Shown: positions 43,790-55,179 of the stretch, piece by piece
How the letters are laid out: the number at the start of each line of letters is the position of its first letter
Numbering within the stretch: the first letter of the stretch is position 1
Origin: Glycomyces buryatensis
GTDB taxonomy: Bacteria > Actinomycetota > Actinomycetes > Mycobacteriales > Micromonosporaceae
Length of the DNA stretch: 64,000 nt
Reading direction: 5' to 3'
Assembly (NCBI RefSeq): GCF_004912275.1
Contig: NZ_STGY01000004.1
Coordinates: 1-64,000 of the forward strand
Notes under the pieces: generated by a model
Databases searched by the model: none
Told to the model about the DNA's origin: nothing
What the model saw: only the letters and a program-made list of their open reading frames with translations
Translations under genes and position numbers: made by a program

Positions 43790-45175
43790 GTGACACGTGT
43801 AGCGATCATCGGCGGTGGCCCGGCCGGATACGAAGCCGCGCTAGTGGCCTCCCAACTCGGCGCCGAAGTCACCCTCATCGAGTTCACCGGGGCGGGCGGC
43901 TCCTGCGTTCTCTCCGACTGCGTCCCCTCCAAGACCTTCATCGCCGCCTCCAACGTGCTCACCGAGATCCACGAGAGCACCTCGATGGGCATCGGCGCAG
44001 TGGACACCACCATCGACGCCACCGCCGTCAACAGCCGGGTGCGTCGCCTCGCCACCCAGCAGTCCGCCGACATCGCCCACAAACTCACCGCCGCCGGCGT
44101 CAAGATCGTCTACGGGCGTGGCGCCCTCCGCGTGGACGACCGCGCCAACTACGTGCACGAGCTGCGCGTCATGCCGATCGACGGCGAACCGTACGACACC
44201 GACTGCGACATCGTCCTCATCGCCACCGGAGCCACCCCCCGCACCCTCCCCTCCGCCCCCGTCGACGGCGAGCGCATCTTCACCTGGCGCCAGCTCTACG
44301 ACCTCAAGGAACTGCCCGAGCGCCTGATCGTCGTCGGCTCCGGCGTCACCGGCGCCGAGTTCGCCTCCGCCTACCTGGCGATGGGCTCCGCCGTCACCCT
44401 CATCTCCTCCCGCGACCGCGTCATGCCCCACGAGGACGCCGAGGCCGCCGAGACCGTCGGAAAGGTCTTCGCCCAGCGCGGCATGGACATCCGCAACCAC
44501 TCCCGCGCCGCCGCCGCCCGCCGCACCGACGAGGGCGTCGAGGTCGAACTCGAAGACGGCACCGTCATCGACGGCAGCCACGCCCTCATCTGCGTCGGCT
44601 CCATCCCCAACTCCGACGACCTGGGCCTGCACGCCTACGGCATCAAGGTCGACGACCGCGGCTTCATCCCCGTCGACAAGGTCTCACGCACCAACGTGCC
44701 CGGCGTCTACGCCGCCGGCGACGTCACCGGCGTCCACGCGCTCGCCTCCGTCGCGGCCATGCAGGGGCGCATCGCGATCTGGCACGCCCTCGGCGAGGCC
44801 GTCCGCCCGCTCAAGCTCGCCAACGTCGCCGCCAACGTGTTCACCGACCCCGAACTCGCCTCCGTCGGCGTGTCGCAGTCCGAAATCGACTCGGGCAAGG
44901 CCGACTGCCGTGCCGTGCTGCTGCCGTTCGCGTCCAACCCGCGCGCCAAGATGGTCGACCGCACCGAGGGCTTCGTGAAGCTCTTCGCGTGGAACGCCTC
45001 CGGCATCGTCGCCGGCGGTGTCATCGTCGGGTCGCGTGCCTCCGAGCTCATCACTCCGCTCGCGCTGGCGGTGGAGCAGCGCCTCACCGTCGAGCAGGTG
45101 GCCCGAACGCTCACGATCTACCCGTCCCTGTCGGGCTCGGTAGCCGAGGCCGCCCGCCAGCTAATGGAGTATTAG
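43790..45175 (+). CDS. lpdA: NAD(P)H-quinone dehydrogenase, LpdA type
   Basis: 461-residue flavoprotein of the disulfide reductase family. GGGPAGYEAAL binds FAD, a second Rossmann motif GSGVTGAEFASAY binds NAD(P)H, and VYAAGDVTG is the second FAD site. The redox pair CVLSDC (Cys39, Cys44) is present, yet the C-terminal His-Glu dyad of true lipoamide dehydrogenases (HAHPT) is replaced by TIYPSLSGSVAEAARQL, as in M. tuberculosis LpdA (Rv3303c), which reduces quinones. I therefore call it quinone reductase rather than E3 subunit. Start GTG 43790 has an AAAGG site. Divergent from the cyclotransferase gene, perhaps jointly serving redox or thiol homeostasis. Confidence 0.9.
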   Translation: MTRVAIIGGGPAGYEAALVASQLGAEVTLIEFTGAGGSCVLSDCVPSKTFIAASNVLTEIHESTSMGIGAVDTTIDATAVNSRVRRLATQQSADIAHKLTAAGVKIVYGRGALRVDDRANYVHELRVMPIDGEPYDTDCDIVLIATGATPRTLPSAPVDGERIFTWRQLYDLKELPERLIVVGSGVTGAEFASAYLAMGSAVTLISSRDRVMPHEDAEAAETVGKVFAQRGMDIRNHSRAAAARRTDEGVEVELEDGTVIDGSHALICVGSIPNSDDLGLHAYGIKVDDRGFIPVDKVSRTNVPGVYAAGDVTGVHALASVAAMQGRIAIWHALGEAVRPLKLANVAANVFTDPELASVGVSQSEIDSGKADCRAVLLPFASNPRAKMVDRTEGFVKLFAWNASGIVAGGVIVGSRASELITPLALAVEQRLTVEQVARTLTIYPSLSGSVAEAARQLMEY

Positions 45176-45486
45176 CCCGGTCCACCCGGTCCACCTGATC
45201 CCTCGGGCGCTGCCGCCGGGAAGCGCGCGGCCCGCCGGCCTTAGCCGGCACCACCGCTCACGCCGTCGGAGACAACCGGCGGTCCGCCTGCGTATTGAGT
45301 TGTGGCCACCGGTGCATGGAGTACCTCCCTTCAGTTCATTGAGTACTGGCTCGATGCTGACACGCGAAACCTGAAGGGGACCTGAACCGCATCGATTCAG
45401 GTCCCCTTCAGGTTCATCGAGCTATTTTTCTATCAAGGGGTCCCCCATGGCTACCTGCTTTGGCGCGTCCTCATTGCGGCCGTTCG
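45176..45486. other. 311-bp convergent intergenic region
   Basis: No gene. Holds the hairpin at 45369-45413 and, 40 bp before it, a partial copy of its right arm (CCTTCAGTTCATTGAG at 45329-45344 versus CCTTCAGGTTCATCGAG at 45405-45421). Confidence 0.55.
45369..45413. terminator. Perfect 18-bp inverted repeat, terminator
   Basis: ACCTGAAGGGGACCTGAA (45369-45386) is exactly complementary to 45396-45413 around a 9-base loop. On the plus strand it is followed by a T-rich stretch (CTATTTTTCTAT). Serves lpdA and possibly the convergent lectin gene. Confidence 0.8.
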
Positions 45487-46527
45487 CTACCCGAAGGTCT
45501 CGACGCGCAGGTGCCGGATCAGGTGGACGTCCGTGGCGCCTCCGGTGGAGGAGGCGAAACCGAGCTTGAAGGTGTCGGGCGCGGCAGTCGGCATAGTGGT
45601 CTCCAGGACCCGCTTCCAGCCGCTCGCCTCCTCGCCGCCGAGGAACTTCATGTCGACGCTCACCGTCGGGTGCTCGTCGCCGGTGACCTTGAGCTTGACC
45701 ACTCGCTTCGCGGAGTCCAGCGAGTCGGCGTTGATCCGCTCGGAGAACGTCGAGCCGTACAGGTCGCCATTGTCGACGGTGCCGATGACCTCGTCGGTCG
45801 CGCTGGTGGCCAGCAGGCAGTAGCCTTCGGTGCCCTGGCCGGGACCGCGCAGCGCCACGTTGTCCGGCGCGCGGTTGAAATCGGTGTGGAGATGCTCGGG
45901 TGCCTGTTCGTCACCGGTGCAGCCGTTGCCGCGTCCTTCGGTGTCGGCCGAGAAATTGCCCCAGGCGTCCAGGCCCAGGCCGAGGTAGCCGCCGTCGACG
46001 CCGTCCTGGTCGCCGAGCTCGTCTCCCTCGAATTTCAGGCGCTGGGCGTAGCCCAGGCTCCCGCCGTACGCCCCGACCTCGGTCAGGTCGGTCTCCCCGT
46101 CGGCGATGAAGAACGAGATGCCGTCCGCGCCCGTGCCTCCGTACTGGTACTGGGAGAATGTGACCTCGAAGCCGCCCTGGTTCTCCAGCGCCTTGTTGTA
46201 GAGGATGCCACCGCCGGAGTAGGTGGAGGCGTCGGTGAGCTGGAGATAGCCGGGCTGCTTGCCGGCCTCCGGGACCGGCCCCGTTTCGTCATCCGGGGCG
46301 CAGGCGGCGACGGCCGAGCCGTCGGCCGAATCGTCGGTGGCCCCGCTCAAGCAGGTCTGGCCCAGCGCGATGAAGTTGTCATCGTCGACGCGGCCGTCGT
46401 TGAAACTGGCCTCGATAAGCAATTCCTTCTTCTCGACGGTGGTCTGGGCCCCGGCCGACGCGGGCAGCGCCGCCAGCGCGGCGGCGAGCATGACCGAACC
46501 GGCCCCGAACATGGCTGAACGTTTCAC
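45487..46527 (-). CDS. Secreted L-type-lectin-like protein
   Basis: 346-residue exported protein. A short signal peptide (hydrophobic LAAALAALPASAGAQ) is followed by a beta-rich domain typical of legume/bacterial lectins: EASFNDGR near the start, GGFEVTFSQYQYGGTGADGISFFIADG, which is the carbohydrate/Ca-binding jelly-roll core, then GYLGLGLDAWGNFS, and a late KLGFASSTGG strand. It probably binds glycans outside the cell; no catalytic residues or anchors are visible. GTG 46527 has a GAGGGA site six bases upstream; the open frame extends further but without a signal sequence. Several Cys suggest disulfides. Confidence 0.8.
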   Translation of the reverse strand: MKRSAMFGAGSVMLAAALAALPASAGAQTTVEKKELLIEASFNDGRVDDDNFIALGQTCLSGATDDSADGSAVAACAPDDETGPVPEAGKQPGYLQLTDASTYSGGGILYNKALENQGGFEVTFSQYQYGGTGADGISFFIADGETDLTEVGAYGGSLGYAQRLKFEGDELGDQDGVDGGYLGLGLDAWGNFSADTEGRGNGCTGDEQAPEHLHTDFNRAPDNVALRGPGQGTEGYCLLATSATDEVIGTVDNGDLYGSTFSERINADSLDSAKRVVKLKVTGDEHPTVSVDMKFLGGEEASGWKRVLETTMPTAAPDTFKLGFASSTGGATDVHLIRHLRVETFG

Positions 46528-46730
46528 AGAAATTCCCTCTCTCGCAGGACCTGAGGCGCCGACCGGGCAGGTCGGTGCCATGGCGACCGTCGACATCGGA
46601 ACGTGATATCGACTACAGAGTGAAGTTATATGAGAACCGTGCGCAAGTCCGGTCGATTGGTCCATTAGGACGCCGGCCCGGCCATGGAGTCCGCGCCGAG
46701 CCGGTGTCCCGATCGGGACCCCCAAGCACC

Positions 46731-46757
46731 CCTAGGGGGTTCGTGAACACCCCTAGG
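46731..46757 (-). terminator. Terminator of the ABC transporter operon
   Basis: CCTAGGGGG-TTC and GAACACCCCTAGG form a near-perfect stem that overlaps the permease stop codon. Confidence 0.5.
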
Positions 46758-47508
46758 CGTCTCGCCGCCGCATCGCGAGCCAGCCCGCGCCGAGCGCCGC
46801 CGCCGTCCACAACACCAGGATCCCGATGCCCGTCCAGGCCCCGTAGTCGCGCCCGAACGTCGGGTCGCCCGGGATCGTCATGTGCATGATCACCATGCCC
46901 ACCTGATCGGGGAAGTACTGGATCACCGGCCTGATGGCGTCGAGGTTCCCCAGGCCCTGCCCAGAGAGGAACAGGATCGGCAGCAGGATCGCGAGCGTCC
47001 ACACCGTACTGCGGGTCAGGACCGTGATCGCGGCCGCGAACACGCACATCAGCGTCAGGCTGATCCAGCCGCCCAACAGGGACTCGATCGTCTCCCAATC
47101 GGTCCACCCGGCCGCCTTGTCGCCCGCGAGCCCCTGCACGATCGCGAACGCCGCCAGTTCGACCGGGAGCACCGTGACGGCCACGGCCGCGCCGACCACG
47201 GTCATCTTCGCGGCGAAGAGCCGCCCCCGCGAGGGCACCGCCGCCAGCGACGCCCTGATGGTGCCGGTCGAGTACTCCGATCCGACGGACGCGACCGCGA
47301 AGGTGACGAGGATCAGCTGGGTGATGAGCAGTCCCATGAACGTGGCCGAGAGCGTGTCGCCGCCGTAGAAGGAATCCTCGAGGGAGCCGCCGACCAGCCG
47401 CGCGAATCCGAGCGACAGGACCGCGAACACCGTCAACGTCACCGCGGTCGAGCGCACCGACCGGACCTTCACCCATTCGGCCGAGGCCGCCTGCCCGAGC
47501 GCGCTCAT
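46753..47508 (-). CDS. ABC-2 type transporter permease
   Basis: 251-residue membrane permease with six predicted helices (for example VTLTVFAVLSLGFARLV, LITQLILVTFAVASVG, MTVVGAAVAVTVLPVELAAFA). GSEYSTGTIRASLAAVPSR is the coupling region typical of ABC-2 permeases of the NatB/bacitracin-resistance class. It starts with a 4-bp overlap with the ATPase gene. Divergent from a NarL-type two-component system, which may control it. The substrate is unknown; antimicrobial peptides or lipids are common for this pairing. Confidence 0.9.
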   Translation of the reverse strand: MSALGQAASAEWVKVRSVRSTAVTLTVFAVLSLGFARLVGGSLEDSFYGGDTLSATFMGLLITQLILVTFAVASVGSEYSTGTIRASLAAVPSRGRLFAAKMTVVGAAVAVTVLPVELAAFAIVQGLAGDKAAGWTDWETIESLLGGWISLTLMCVFAAAITVLTRSTVWTLAILLPILFLSGQGLGNLDAIRPVIQYFPDQVGMVIMHMTIPGDPTFGRDYGAWTGIGILVLWTAAALGAGWLAMRRRDA

Positions 47509-48251
47509 CGGGTATTTCCTGTTCGACTCGTGCCGCTTCGATAGTCGACCGATTCGCTCGTCAACGTCATGAACGCCTCCTCCAGGCTCGCGCCGCTGTG
47601 CGACGCCAGGAACTTCTCCATCGGCTCGTCCACGAGCAGCCGCCCCCGTCCGATCACGACCAGGTGCTGCGCCGTCAGCGCCATCTCGGCCATGAGGTGG
47701 CTGGAGACGAGCACGGTGCGGCCCTCGGCGGCGAGCCGCTTCATGAGGTTCCGGATCCACACCACGCCTTCGGGGTCGAGGCCGTTGACCGGTTCGTCGA
47801 GGATGAGCACCCCCGGGTCGCCGAGCAGTGCCGCGGCCACGCCGAGGCGCTGCTTCATGCCCAGCGAGAACGTCTTGGCGCGCTTCCCGGCGGCCCCGGC
47901 CATCCCAGTCTCCTCCAGGACCTCGCCGATCCGCCGCTCGCCGATGCCGTTGCTGCGCGCCAGCCAACGCAGATGCTCGCGGGCGGTGCGGGTCGGGTGC
48001 AGGTCACCGGCCTCCAGCAGCGCGCCGACCTCGTGGAGGGGCCGGGCGAGGGACGCGTACGGGCGTCCGTTCACGGTGGCGTGGCCGCTCGTGGGCCGGT
48101 CGAGGCCCAGGATGAGCCGGATCGTGGTGGACTTGCCCGCGCCGTTGGGGCCGAGGAAACCGGTGACGCGGCCCGGTTCCACGGTGAAGGACAGATCGTC
48201 GACGGCAGTGCCGCCGCGATATCGCTTGCTCAGATTGCTCACTTCGATCAC
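47505..48251 (-). CDS. ABC transporter ATPase
   Basis: 248-residue ATPase partner of the downstream permease. Walker A GPNGAGKST, signature SLGMKQRLGVAAALL (LSGGQ variant FSLGM), Walker B VLILDEPVNGLD, and the switch His in SSHLMAEM. Start GTG 48251 is 6 nt after TACGGT with no ribosome binding site; the open frame continues upstream but without homology. The protein resembles NatA-like and bacitracin/lantibiotic export ATPases. Confidence 0.93.
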   Translation of the reverse strand: MIEVSNLSKRYRGGTAVDDLSFTVEPGRVTGFLGPNGAGKSTTIRLILGLDRPTSGHATVNGRPYASLARPLHEVGALLEAGDLHPTRTAREHLRWLARSNGIGERRIGEVLEETGMAGAAGKRAKTFSLGMKQRLGVAAALLGDPGVLILDEPVNGLDPEGVVWIRNLMKRLAAEGRTVLVSSHLMAEMALTAQHLVVIGRGRLLVDEPMEKFLASHSGASLEEAFMTLTSESVDYRSGTSRTGNTR

Positions 48252-48257
48252 GTTGCA

Positions 48258-48263
48258 ACCGTA
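48258..48263 (-). promoter_or_regulatory. -10 box of leaderless ABC operon
   Basis: TACGGT on the minus strand, 6 nt before the GTG at 48251. Confidence 0.5.
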
Positions 48264-48336
48264 GGAAAAGCGGCGGTCTCCCAGAAGTCGCCGATGGTCG
48301 CCGGAATCGGCGACGAAAGTGAACGCCGCCGATGCG

Positions 48337-48342
48337 TACCCT
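48337..48342 (+). promoter_or_regulatory. -10 box of leaderless two-component operon
   Basis: TACCCT, 6 nt before the ATG at 48349, no Shine-Dalgarno. Confidence 0.5.
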
Positions 48343-48348
48343 GGCCCT

Positions 48349-49218
48349 ATGAGAGGTCTCCTCGCGGCGATCGCCGTGGTCTTGGCCGAATTCGCCGTGC
48401 TCGCCGCCCTGCCGGCCGGGCCGCTGCCCGCCGGGATCCTGGCGCTGCTCGCCGCGGCCGTGGTCGTCGCGCTGTGGCAGCGGTACCGCCGGGCCGAACG
48501 CGAAAAGGAGGTCGCGGTCCACCGGGAGCGGCTGCGGCTGGCGCGCGACATGCACGACCGGATCGGACGGCGGCTCGCTCTCGCGGCGGTCCAGGTCGCG
48601 GCCCTGGAAGTCCGCGAATCCGACCCCGGGCGCCGCTTTGAGACGCGGCAGGTCGGGGACACCGTGCGGGCCGCGGTCGAGGACCTGCACGGCCTGGTGT
48701 CGGTGCTGCGCACCGGAGCCGAGGCGGAGGCGAGGTTCGATGCGGCCGCGGCGACGACGCTCGCGGCGGCGTTCATCGAGTCCGGGGTGCCGGTCGAACT
48801 GCGGTTCGAGGGCGAGCCGGGTCCGCTTCCGGAGGTGGCGGCCCGGGCGGCCTATGCGGTGCTGGAGGAGGGGCTCGCGAACGCGGCCAAGCACGCGCCG
48901 GGCGAAGCGGTGCGCGCCGCGGTGACGTGGGAGGCCGACGCGTTGCTGGTGACGGTGGAAAATGCCCTGGCCGAATCGGCGCCCGCCGAGAACCCGCCTG
49001 GCGGGCATGGGCTCACGGGCCTGCGCGAGCGGATCGACGCGGCGGGCGGGCTCCTGGACTGCCGGGTCGCAGACGGCCGGTTCCGGGTGAGCGCCATGCT
49101 GCCGCTGCCCGCCACGCGGACGCCGCGCTCGCGGGCGGCCCGGACGGCGGCGATCGCCACAGTGGTGCTCCTGCTCGTGCTGCTGCCGTTGACCACGGTC
49201 GCGGGGACGCGGCCGTGA
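48349..49218 (+). CDS. NarL-type sensor histidine kinase
   Basis: 289-residue kinase of the HisKA_3 class. Two N-terminal transmembrane helices (about 2-45) with almost no extracellular loop are followed by the dimerisation helix with phosphoacceptor His69 in LARDMHDRIG. The ATPase domain has the N-box EGLANAAKHAPG and the G-box GHGLTGLRERI. A third hydrophobic helix lies at the extreme C-terminus (IATVVLLLVLLPLTTV), unusual for this class. With so small a sensor part it may sense the membrane or the divergent ABC transporter. Its stop overlaps the regulator gene by 4 bp. Confidence 0.88.
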   Translation: MRGLLAAIAVVLAEFAVLAALPAGPLPAGILALLAAAVVVALWQRYRRAEREKEVAVHRERLRLARDMHDRIGRRLALAAVQVAALEVRESDPGRRFETRQVGDTVRAAVEDLHGLVSVLRTGAEAEARFDAAAATTLAAAFIESGVPVELRFEGEPGPLPEVAARAAYAVLEEGLANAAKHAPGEAVRAAVTWEADALLVTVENALAESAPAENPPGGHGLTGLRERIDAAGGLLDCRVADGRFRVSAMLPLPATRTPRSRAARTAAIATVVLLLVLLPLTTVAGTRP

Positions 49219-49859
49219 CGAGCGTGGTGATCGCCGACGATGAGCCGCTCGTGGTCGAAGGCGTGCGGACGGTCCTGGAGGCGGCCGGGATCCGGGTCGC
49301 GGCGACCGCCCACAACGGACGCGATGCGCTCGCGGAAGTGGAGCGGCACCGGCCCGACATCGCCCTGGTGGACCTGCACATGCCCGGACCCGGAGGCCTG
49401 GAAGTGGTCGAGCGGCTCGGCGCACTCGCGTCCCGGACGCGGGCGCTGGTACTGACCTCGTTCGGGGATCAGGAGAACGTGCTCGCGGCCGTGGAGCGCG
49501 GCGCGGCCGGGTTCGTGCTGAAGACCTGCGCGCCGGAGGAACTGGTGAGCGCGGTCCGGGCGGTCGCCGCCGGGGAGGCGTACCTGTCGCCCGTCGTGAC
49601 GCGGATGGTGCTCGGCCTGGTGGCCCCGGAGTCGGCGCCGCGCCGCCGCGACGCGGTGGCCCGACTCGAGCGTCTGGCGGCCCGGGAGCGGGAGGTCTTG
49701 GACCTGCTGGCCAAGGGCCAGTCGAACGCGGAGATCGCCCGCGGCGTCCACATGAGCGAGGCGACCGTGAAGACGTACGTGAGCCGTATCCTCGCGAAAC
49801 TGGAGTGCGCCAACCGAGTTCAGGCCGCGCTCATCGCCAGGGACGGGCGAGGCCGATAA
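49215..49859 (+). CDS. NarL/LuxR-family response regulator
   Basis: 214-residue regulator. The receiver domain has the acid pair Asp8-Asp9, phosphoacceptor Asp53 (LVDLHMPG) and Lys in FVLKTC. The C-terminal LuxR helix-turn-helix is LAAREREVLDLLAKGQSNAEIARGVHMSEATVKTYVSRI. Start GTG 49215 overlaps the kinase stop (GTGA). Likely target: the divergent ABC operon 97 bp from the kinase start and this operon itself. Confidence 0.94.
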   Translation: MTSVVIADDEPLVVEGVRTVLEAAGIRVAATAHNGRDALAEVERHRPDIALVDLHMPGPGGLEVVERLGALASRTRALVLTSFGDQENVLAAVERGAAGFVLKTCAPEELVSAVRAVAAGEAYLSPVVTRMVLGLVAPESAPRRRDAVARLERLAAREREVLDLLAKGQSNAEIARGVHMSEATVKTYVSRILAKLECANRVQAALIARDGRGR

Positions 49860-49875
49860 TCTCGCCCGCGCCCCG

Positions 49876-51396
<1,521 letters not shown>

Positions 51397-53211
51397 TCAA
51401 CCGGCCGTAGCAGTGCTTGTGGTGCTACGCACAGCGACTTCCATTGTCCCTCGGAAACGGGCGTCCTGTAAGTCTGAGATCTGACAGATCGAGTCACCGG
51501 CGGCGACCACGTCGCCCATGCCGATCGCCAGGCCGGAGACCGTCCCGGACTTGTGCGCCTCGATCGGCTGCTCCATCTTCATGGCCTCCAGGACCACGAT
51601 GGTGTCGCCCTTGACGACGGACTGGCCCTCGGTGCACGCGACTTTGACGATGGTGCCCTGCATCGGCGAGGGCAGGGTGTCCCCGCCGATCACCGGGCCG
51701 GAGTCGGCCTTCTTCTTCGCGCCGCGCTTCTTCGGCTTGTTCGACGGCCCGGGGTTCAGCAGCCCGGCCGGGATCGACACCTCCAGGCGCTTGCCGCCGA
51801 CCTCGACGACCAGGCTGGTGCGCTCCTCGGCGTCGGATCCGCCCGCGGCGGCCGCGTCGAAGGGGTCGAGGGTGTTGTCCCACTCGGTCTCGATCCAGCG
51901 GGTGTGGACCGTGAAATCTTCTGCGAACGCCTTGTCCTCGATGACCGCGCGGTGGAAGGGCAGGACCGTGGCCAGGCCCTCGACCTCCATTTCGGCCAGT
52001 GCGCGGCGGGAGCGGCGCAGGGCCTCGTCGCGGGTGGCGCCGGTGACGATCACCTTGGCCAGCAGCGAGTCGAAGTTGCCGTCGATGACCGAGCCGGCCT
52101 CGACGCCGGTGTCGACGCGCACGCCCGGGCCGGACGGGAGCTTGAGCCCGGTGACGATGCCGGGGGCGGGCAGGAAGCCGCGCCCGGGGTCTTCGCCGTT
52201 GATGCGGAACTCGATCGAGTGGCCGCGCGGCTCGGGGTCCTCGGTCAGGTCGAGGACTTCGCCGTCGGCGATGCGGAACTGCTCGCGGACCAGGTCGATG
52301 CCGCTGGTCTCCTCGGAGACGGGGTGCTCGACCTGAAGGCGCGTATTGACCTCCAGGAAGGAGATGGTGCCGTCGGTGCCGACGAGGAATTCGACGGTCC
52401 CGGCGCCGTGGTAGTCGGCCTCGGTGCAGATCGCCTTGGCGGCCTTGTGGATCGTCTCGCGCTGCGCGTCGGACAGGAACGGCGCGGGCGCCTCCTCGAC
52501 GAGCTTCTGGTGGCGGCGCTGGAGGGAGCAGTCGCGGGTGCCGACGACGATCACATTGCCGTGCGTGTCGGCCAGGACCTGCGCCTCGACGTGGCGGGGC
52601 TTGTCCAGATAGCGCTCCACAAAGCACTCGCCGCGCCCGAACGCGGACTCGGCCTCGCGGACGGCCGAGTCGAACAGGTCCGAGATCTCGTCCCGGACGC
52701 GGGCGACCTTGAGGCCGCGGCCGCCGCCGCCGAAGGCGGCCTTGATCGCGACGGGCAGGCCGTGCTCGTCGGCGAAGGCGATGATCTCCGAGGCGTCCTT
52801 GACCGGCTCCTTGGTGCCCGGCACCAGCGGCACGTCGGCGCGCATCGCCAGGTGGCGGGCCGTGACCTTGTCGCCGAGGTCGCGGATGGCCTGCGGGGTG
52901 GGCCCGATCCAGGTGAGCCCGGCGTCCATGACGGCCTGGGCGAACTCGGCGTTCTCGGAGAGGAAGCCGTAGCCGGGGTGGACCGCGTCCGCCTCCGAGC
53001 GTTCGGCGATGCGGATCAGCTTGTCGATCCGCAGATAGGTGTCGGCGGCGCTCACGCCGTCGAGGGCGAACGCCTCGTCGGCCAAAAGCGTGTGGGGTGC
53101 ATCGCGATCGCCGTCGGCGTAGACGGCGACGGACTCGAAGCCGGCGTCCCGGCAGGCCCGGATGACTCTCACCGCTATCTCGCCGCGGTTGGCGATCAAT
53201 ACCTTGCGCAC
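51397..53211 (-). CDS. Acyl-CoA carboxylase alpha chain (biotin carboxylase-BCCP)
   Basis: 604-residue chain joining biotin carboxylase and biotin carrier. [21 protein letters not shown] starts the carboxylase; ATP-grasp motifs include [15 protein letters not shown] and [20 protein letters not shown]; a linker with Lys/Pro-rich [10 protein letters not shown] follows; and the biotinylated Lys545 is in LEAMKMEQ. About 24 residues beyond the carrier domain (ending STTSTATAG) are unusual. It supplies carboxybiotin to a carboxyltransferase beta subunit encoded elsewhere, making malonyl- or methylmalonyl-CoA. GTG 53211 is selected: it lies 7 nt after TACACT and aligns with the family start; GTG 53232 would add seven residues. 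Confidence 0.94.
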   Translation of the reverse strand: MRKVLIANRGEIAVRVIRACRDAGFESVAVYADGDRDAPHTLLADEAFALDGVSAADTYLRIDKLIRIAERSEADAVHPGYGFLSENAEFAQAVMDAGLTWIGPTPQAIRDLGDKVTARHLAMRADVPLVPGTKEPVKDASEIIAFADEHGLPVAIKAAFGGGGRGLKVARVRDEISDLFDSAVREAESAFGRGECFVERYLDKPRHVEAQVLADTHGNVIVVGTRDCSLQRRHQKLVEEAPAPFLSDAQRETIHKAAKAICTEADYHGAGTVEFLVGTDGTISFLEVNTRLQVEHPVSEETSGIDLVREQFRIADGEVLDLTEDPEPRGHSIEFRINGEDPGRGFLPAPGIVTGLKLPSGPGVRVDTGVEAGSVIDGNFDSLLAKVIVTGATRDEALRRSRRALAEMEVEGLATVLPFHRAVIEDKAFAEDFTVHTRWIETEWDNTLDPFDAAAAGGSDAEERTSLVVEVGGKRLEVSIPAGLLNPGPSNKPKKRGAKKKADSGPVIGGDTLPSPMQGTIVKVACTEGQSVVKGDTIVVLEAMKMEQPIEAHKSGTVSGLAIGMGDVVAAGDSICQISDLQDARFRGTMEVAVRSTTSTATAG

Positions 53212-53218
53212 GTTCCGC

Positions 53219-53224
53219 AGTGTA
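53219..53224 (-). promoter_or_regulatory. -10 box of leaderless carboxylase gene
   Basis: TACACT on the minus strand, 7 nt before the GTG at 53211. Confidence 0.5.
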
Positions 53225-53364
53225 GTTCCCACAGATTCCAGGCCGGGGGCCCGGCGACGTTGGACGTGCCGCGGAACTGGTCTAAAACGGTCGTTCTTTG
53301 GTGGTTCTCCACAACTACGTTTGTGGATTTTTTGAGGTGATGTACCGAACGGTCGTTCAGGGCC

Positions 53365-54039
53365 CTACTTGAAGCCCTGCTGCCACTCGCTGACGGCAGG
53401 GTTTGAGAAGCGATCGGAGCGGATCGCCTCGCGCCACTGCTGGATCTCTTCGGGATCGGGCTCTCCGGTGATCGTCAGGTCCCCGGACTCGATGCGGTCG
53501 GCGGTCTCCTCGCACCATTCGGCGTCCACGGCCATCAAAGCGGTGTGGCGCTTGAGCATCGCGCGCACATGCGGGGGAACGAACCGGTCCTCGCAACCCT
53601 CGGTGAACTCACCGGTGGTCGAGGCCAGCAGCATGGTCAGGCCCTCGATTCGGGAGTAGAGGGTCTCGGCCCGCTGGCGCAGCATCGCCGTGTTCTCGGC
53701 CGGGCTGAGCACGGTCGCGAAGGACCACGCGGTGTGGAACGGGTCGTCGATCTGCTCGACCTCCCAGAGCTTCTCGCGCACCAGCCGCTGGAACTCGGTT
53801 TCTCCTGTCACGGTGATTCGATACGTCGTCCGGGCGGGGCGCGCGTCCACCGACTCGGTGGCGACCGCCTCGATCAGGCCGTCGGCGGTCAACCGCTTGA
53901 GCGCGTGGTAGATCGAGCCCGCCCCGATCTCGTTCACCCCCGGCATCCGCCACGAGTCGAGCTCTCGGCGCACCAGGTAGCCGTGAACCGGGCCGAGCCA
54001 CCGGACGAGGCCGAGTACAAGCAGTCGCGTGCTCCACAT
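53365..54039 (-). CDS. PadR-family transcriptional regulator
   Basis: 224-residue PadR regulator. The winged helix is at the N-terminus (LVLGLVRWLGPVHGYLVRREL, then IGAGSIYHALKRLTADGLIEAVATE) and a helical C-terminal dimerisation region follows. It diverges from a DrrAB-type ABC exporter, the classic arrangement for a drug-responsive repressor. The ATG at 54039 is 7 nt after TACTAT with no ribosome binding site; the ATG at 54048 lies within that box and is rejected. Confidence 0.9.
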   Translation of the reverse strand: MWSTRLLVLGLVRWLGPVHGYLVRRELDSWRMPGVNEIGAGSIYHALKRLTADGLIEAVATESVDARPARTTYRITVTGETEFQRLVREKLWEVEQIDDPFHTAWSFATVLSPAENTAMLRQRAETLYSRIEGLTMLLASTTGEFTEGCEDRFVPPHVRAMLKRHTALMAVDAEWCEETADRIESGDLTITGEPDPEEIQQWREAIRSDRFSNPAVSEWQQGFK

Positions 54040-54046
54040 ACGGACC

Positions 54047-54052
54047 ATAGTA
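54047..54052 (-). promoter_or_regulatory. -10 box of leaderless padR
   Basis: TACTAT on the minus strand, 7 nt before the ATG at 54039. Confidence 0.55.
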
Positions 54053-54060
54053 CTCCAACG

Positions 54061-54125
54061 TTGACTATCGATTTTTCCACCAGGAATCCAGTTTGCACAT
54101 GCTCAGTGCTCGCCTATATAGTCAA
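54061..54125. promoter_or_regulatory. Exporter promoter with inverted TTGACTAT/ATAGTCAA pair
   Basis: TTGACTAT at 54061-54068 is mirrored by ATAGTCAA at 54118-54125. The right half overlaps a good promoter for the exporter: TTGCAC (54093-54098), 18 bp, TATAGT (54117-54122). Candidate PadR operators able to repress both directions. Confidence 0.5.
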
Positions 54126-54194
54126 ACTTGAACAAGGAATGCCGCTCGCGATAGCGGCAGCGAGACCAACACCGAAACCACCCGTGAGGTACCC

Positions 54195-55178
<984 letters not shown>

Positions 55179-55179
55179 C

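Noticed and set aside
51397-53340. 595-codon plus-strand frame opposite the carboxylase gene
   Set aside because: Shadow of the biotin carboxylase coding strand without any domain.
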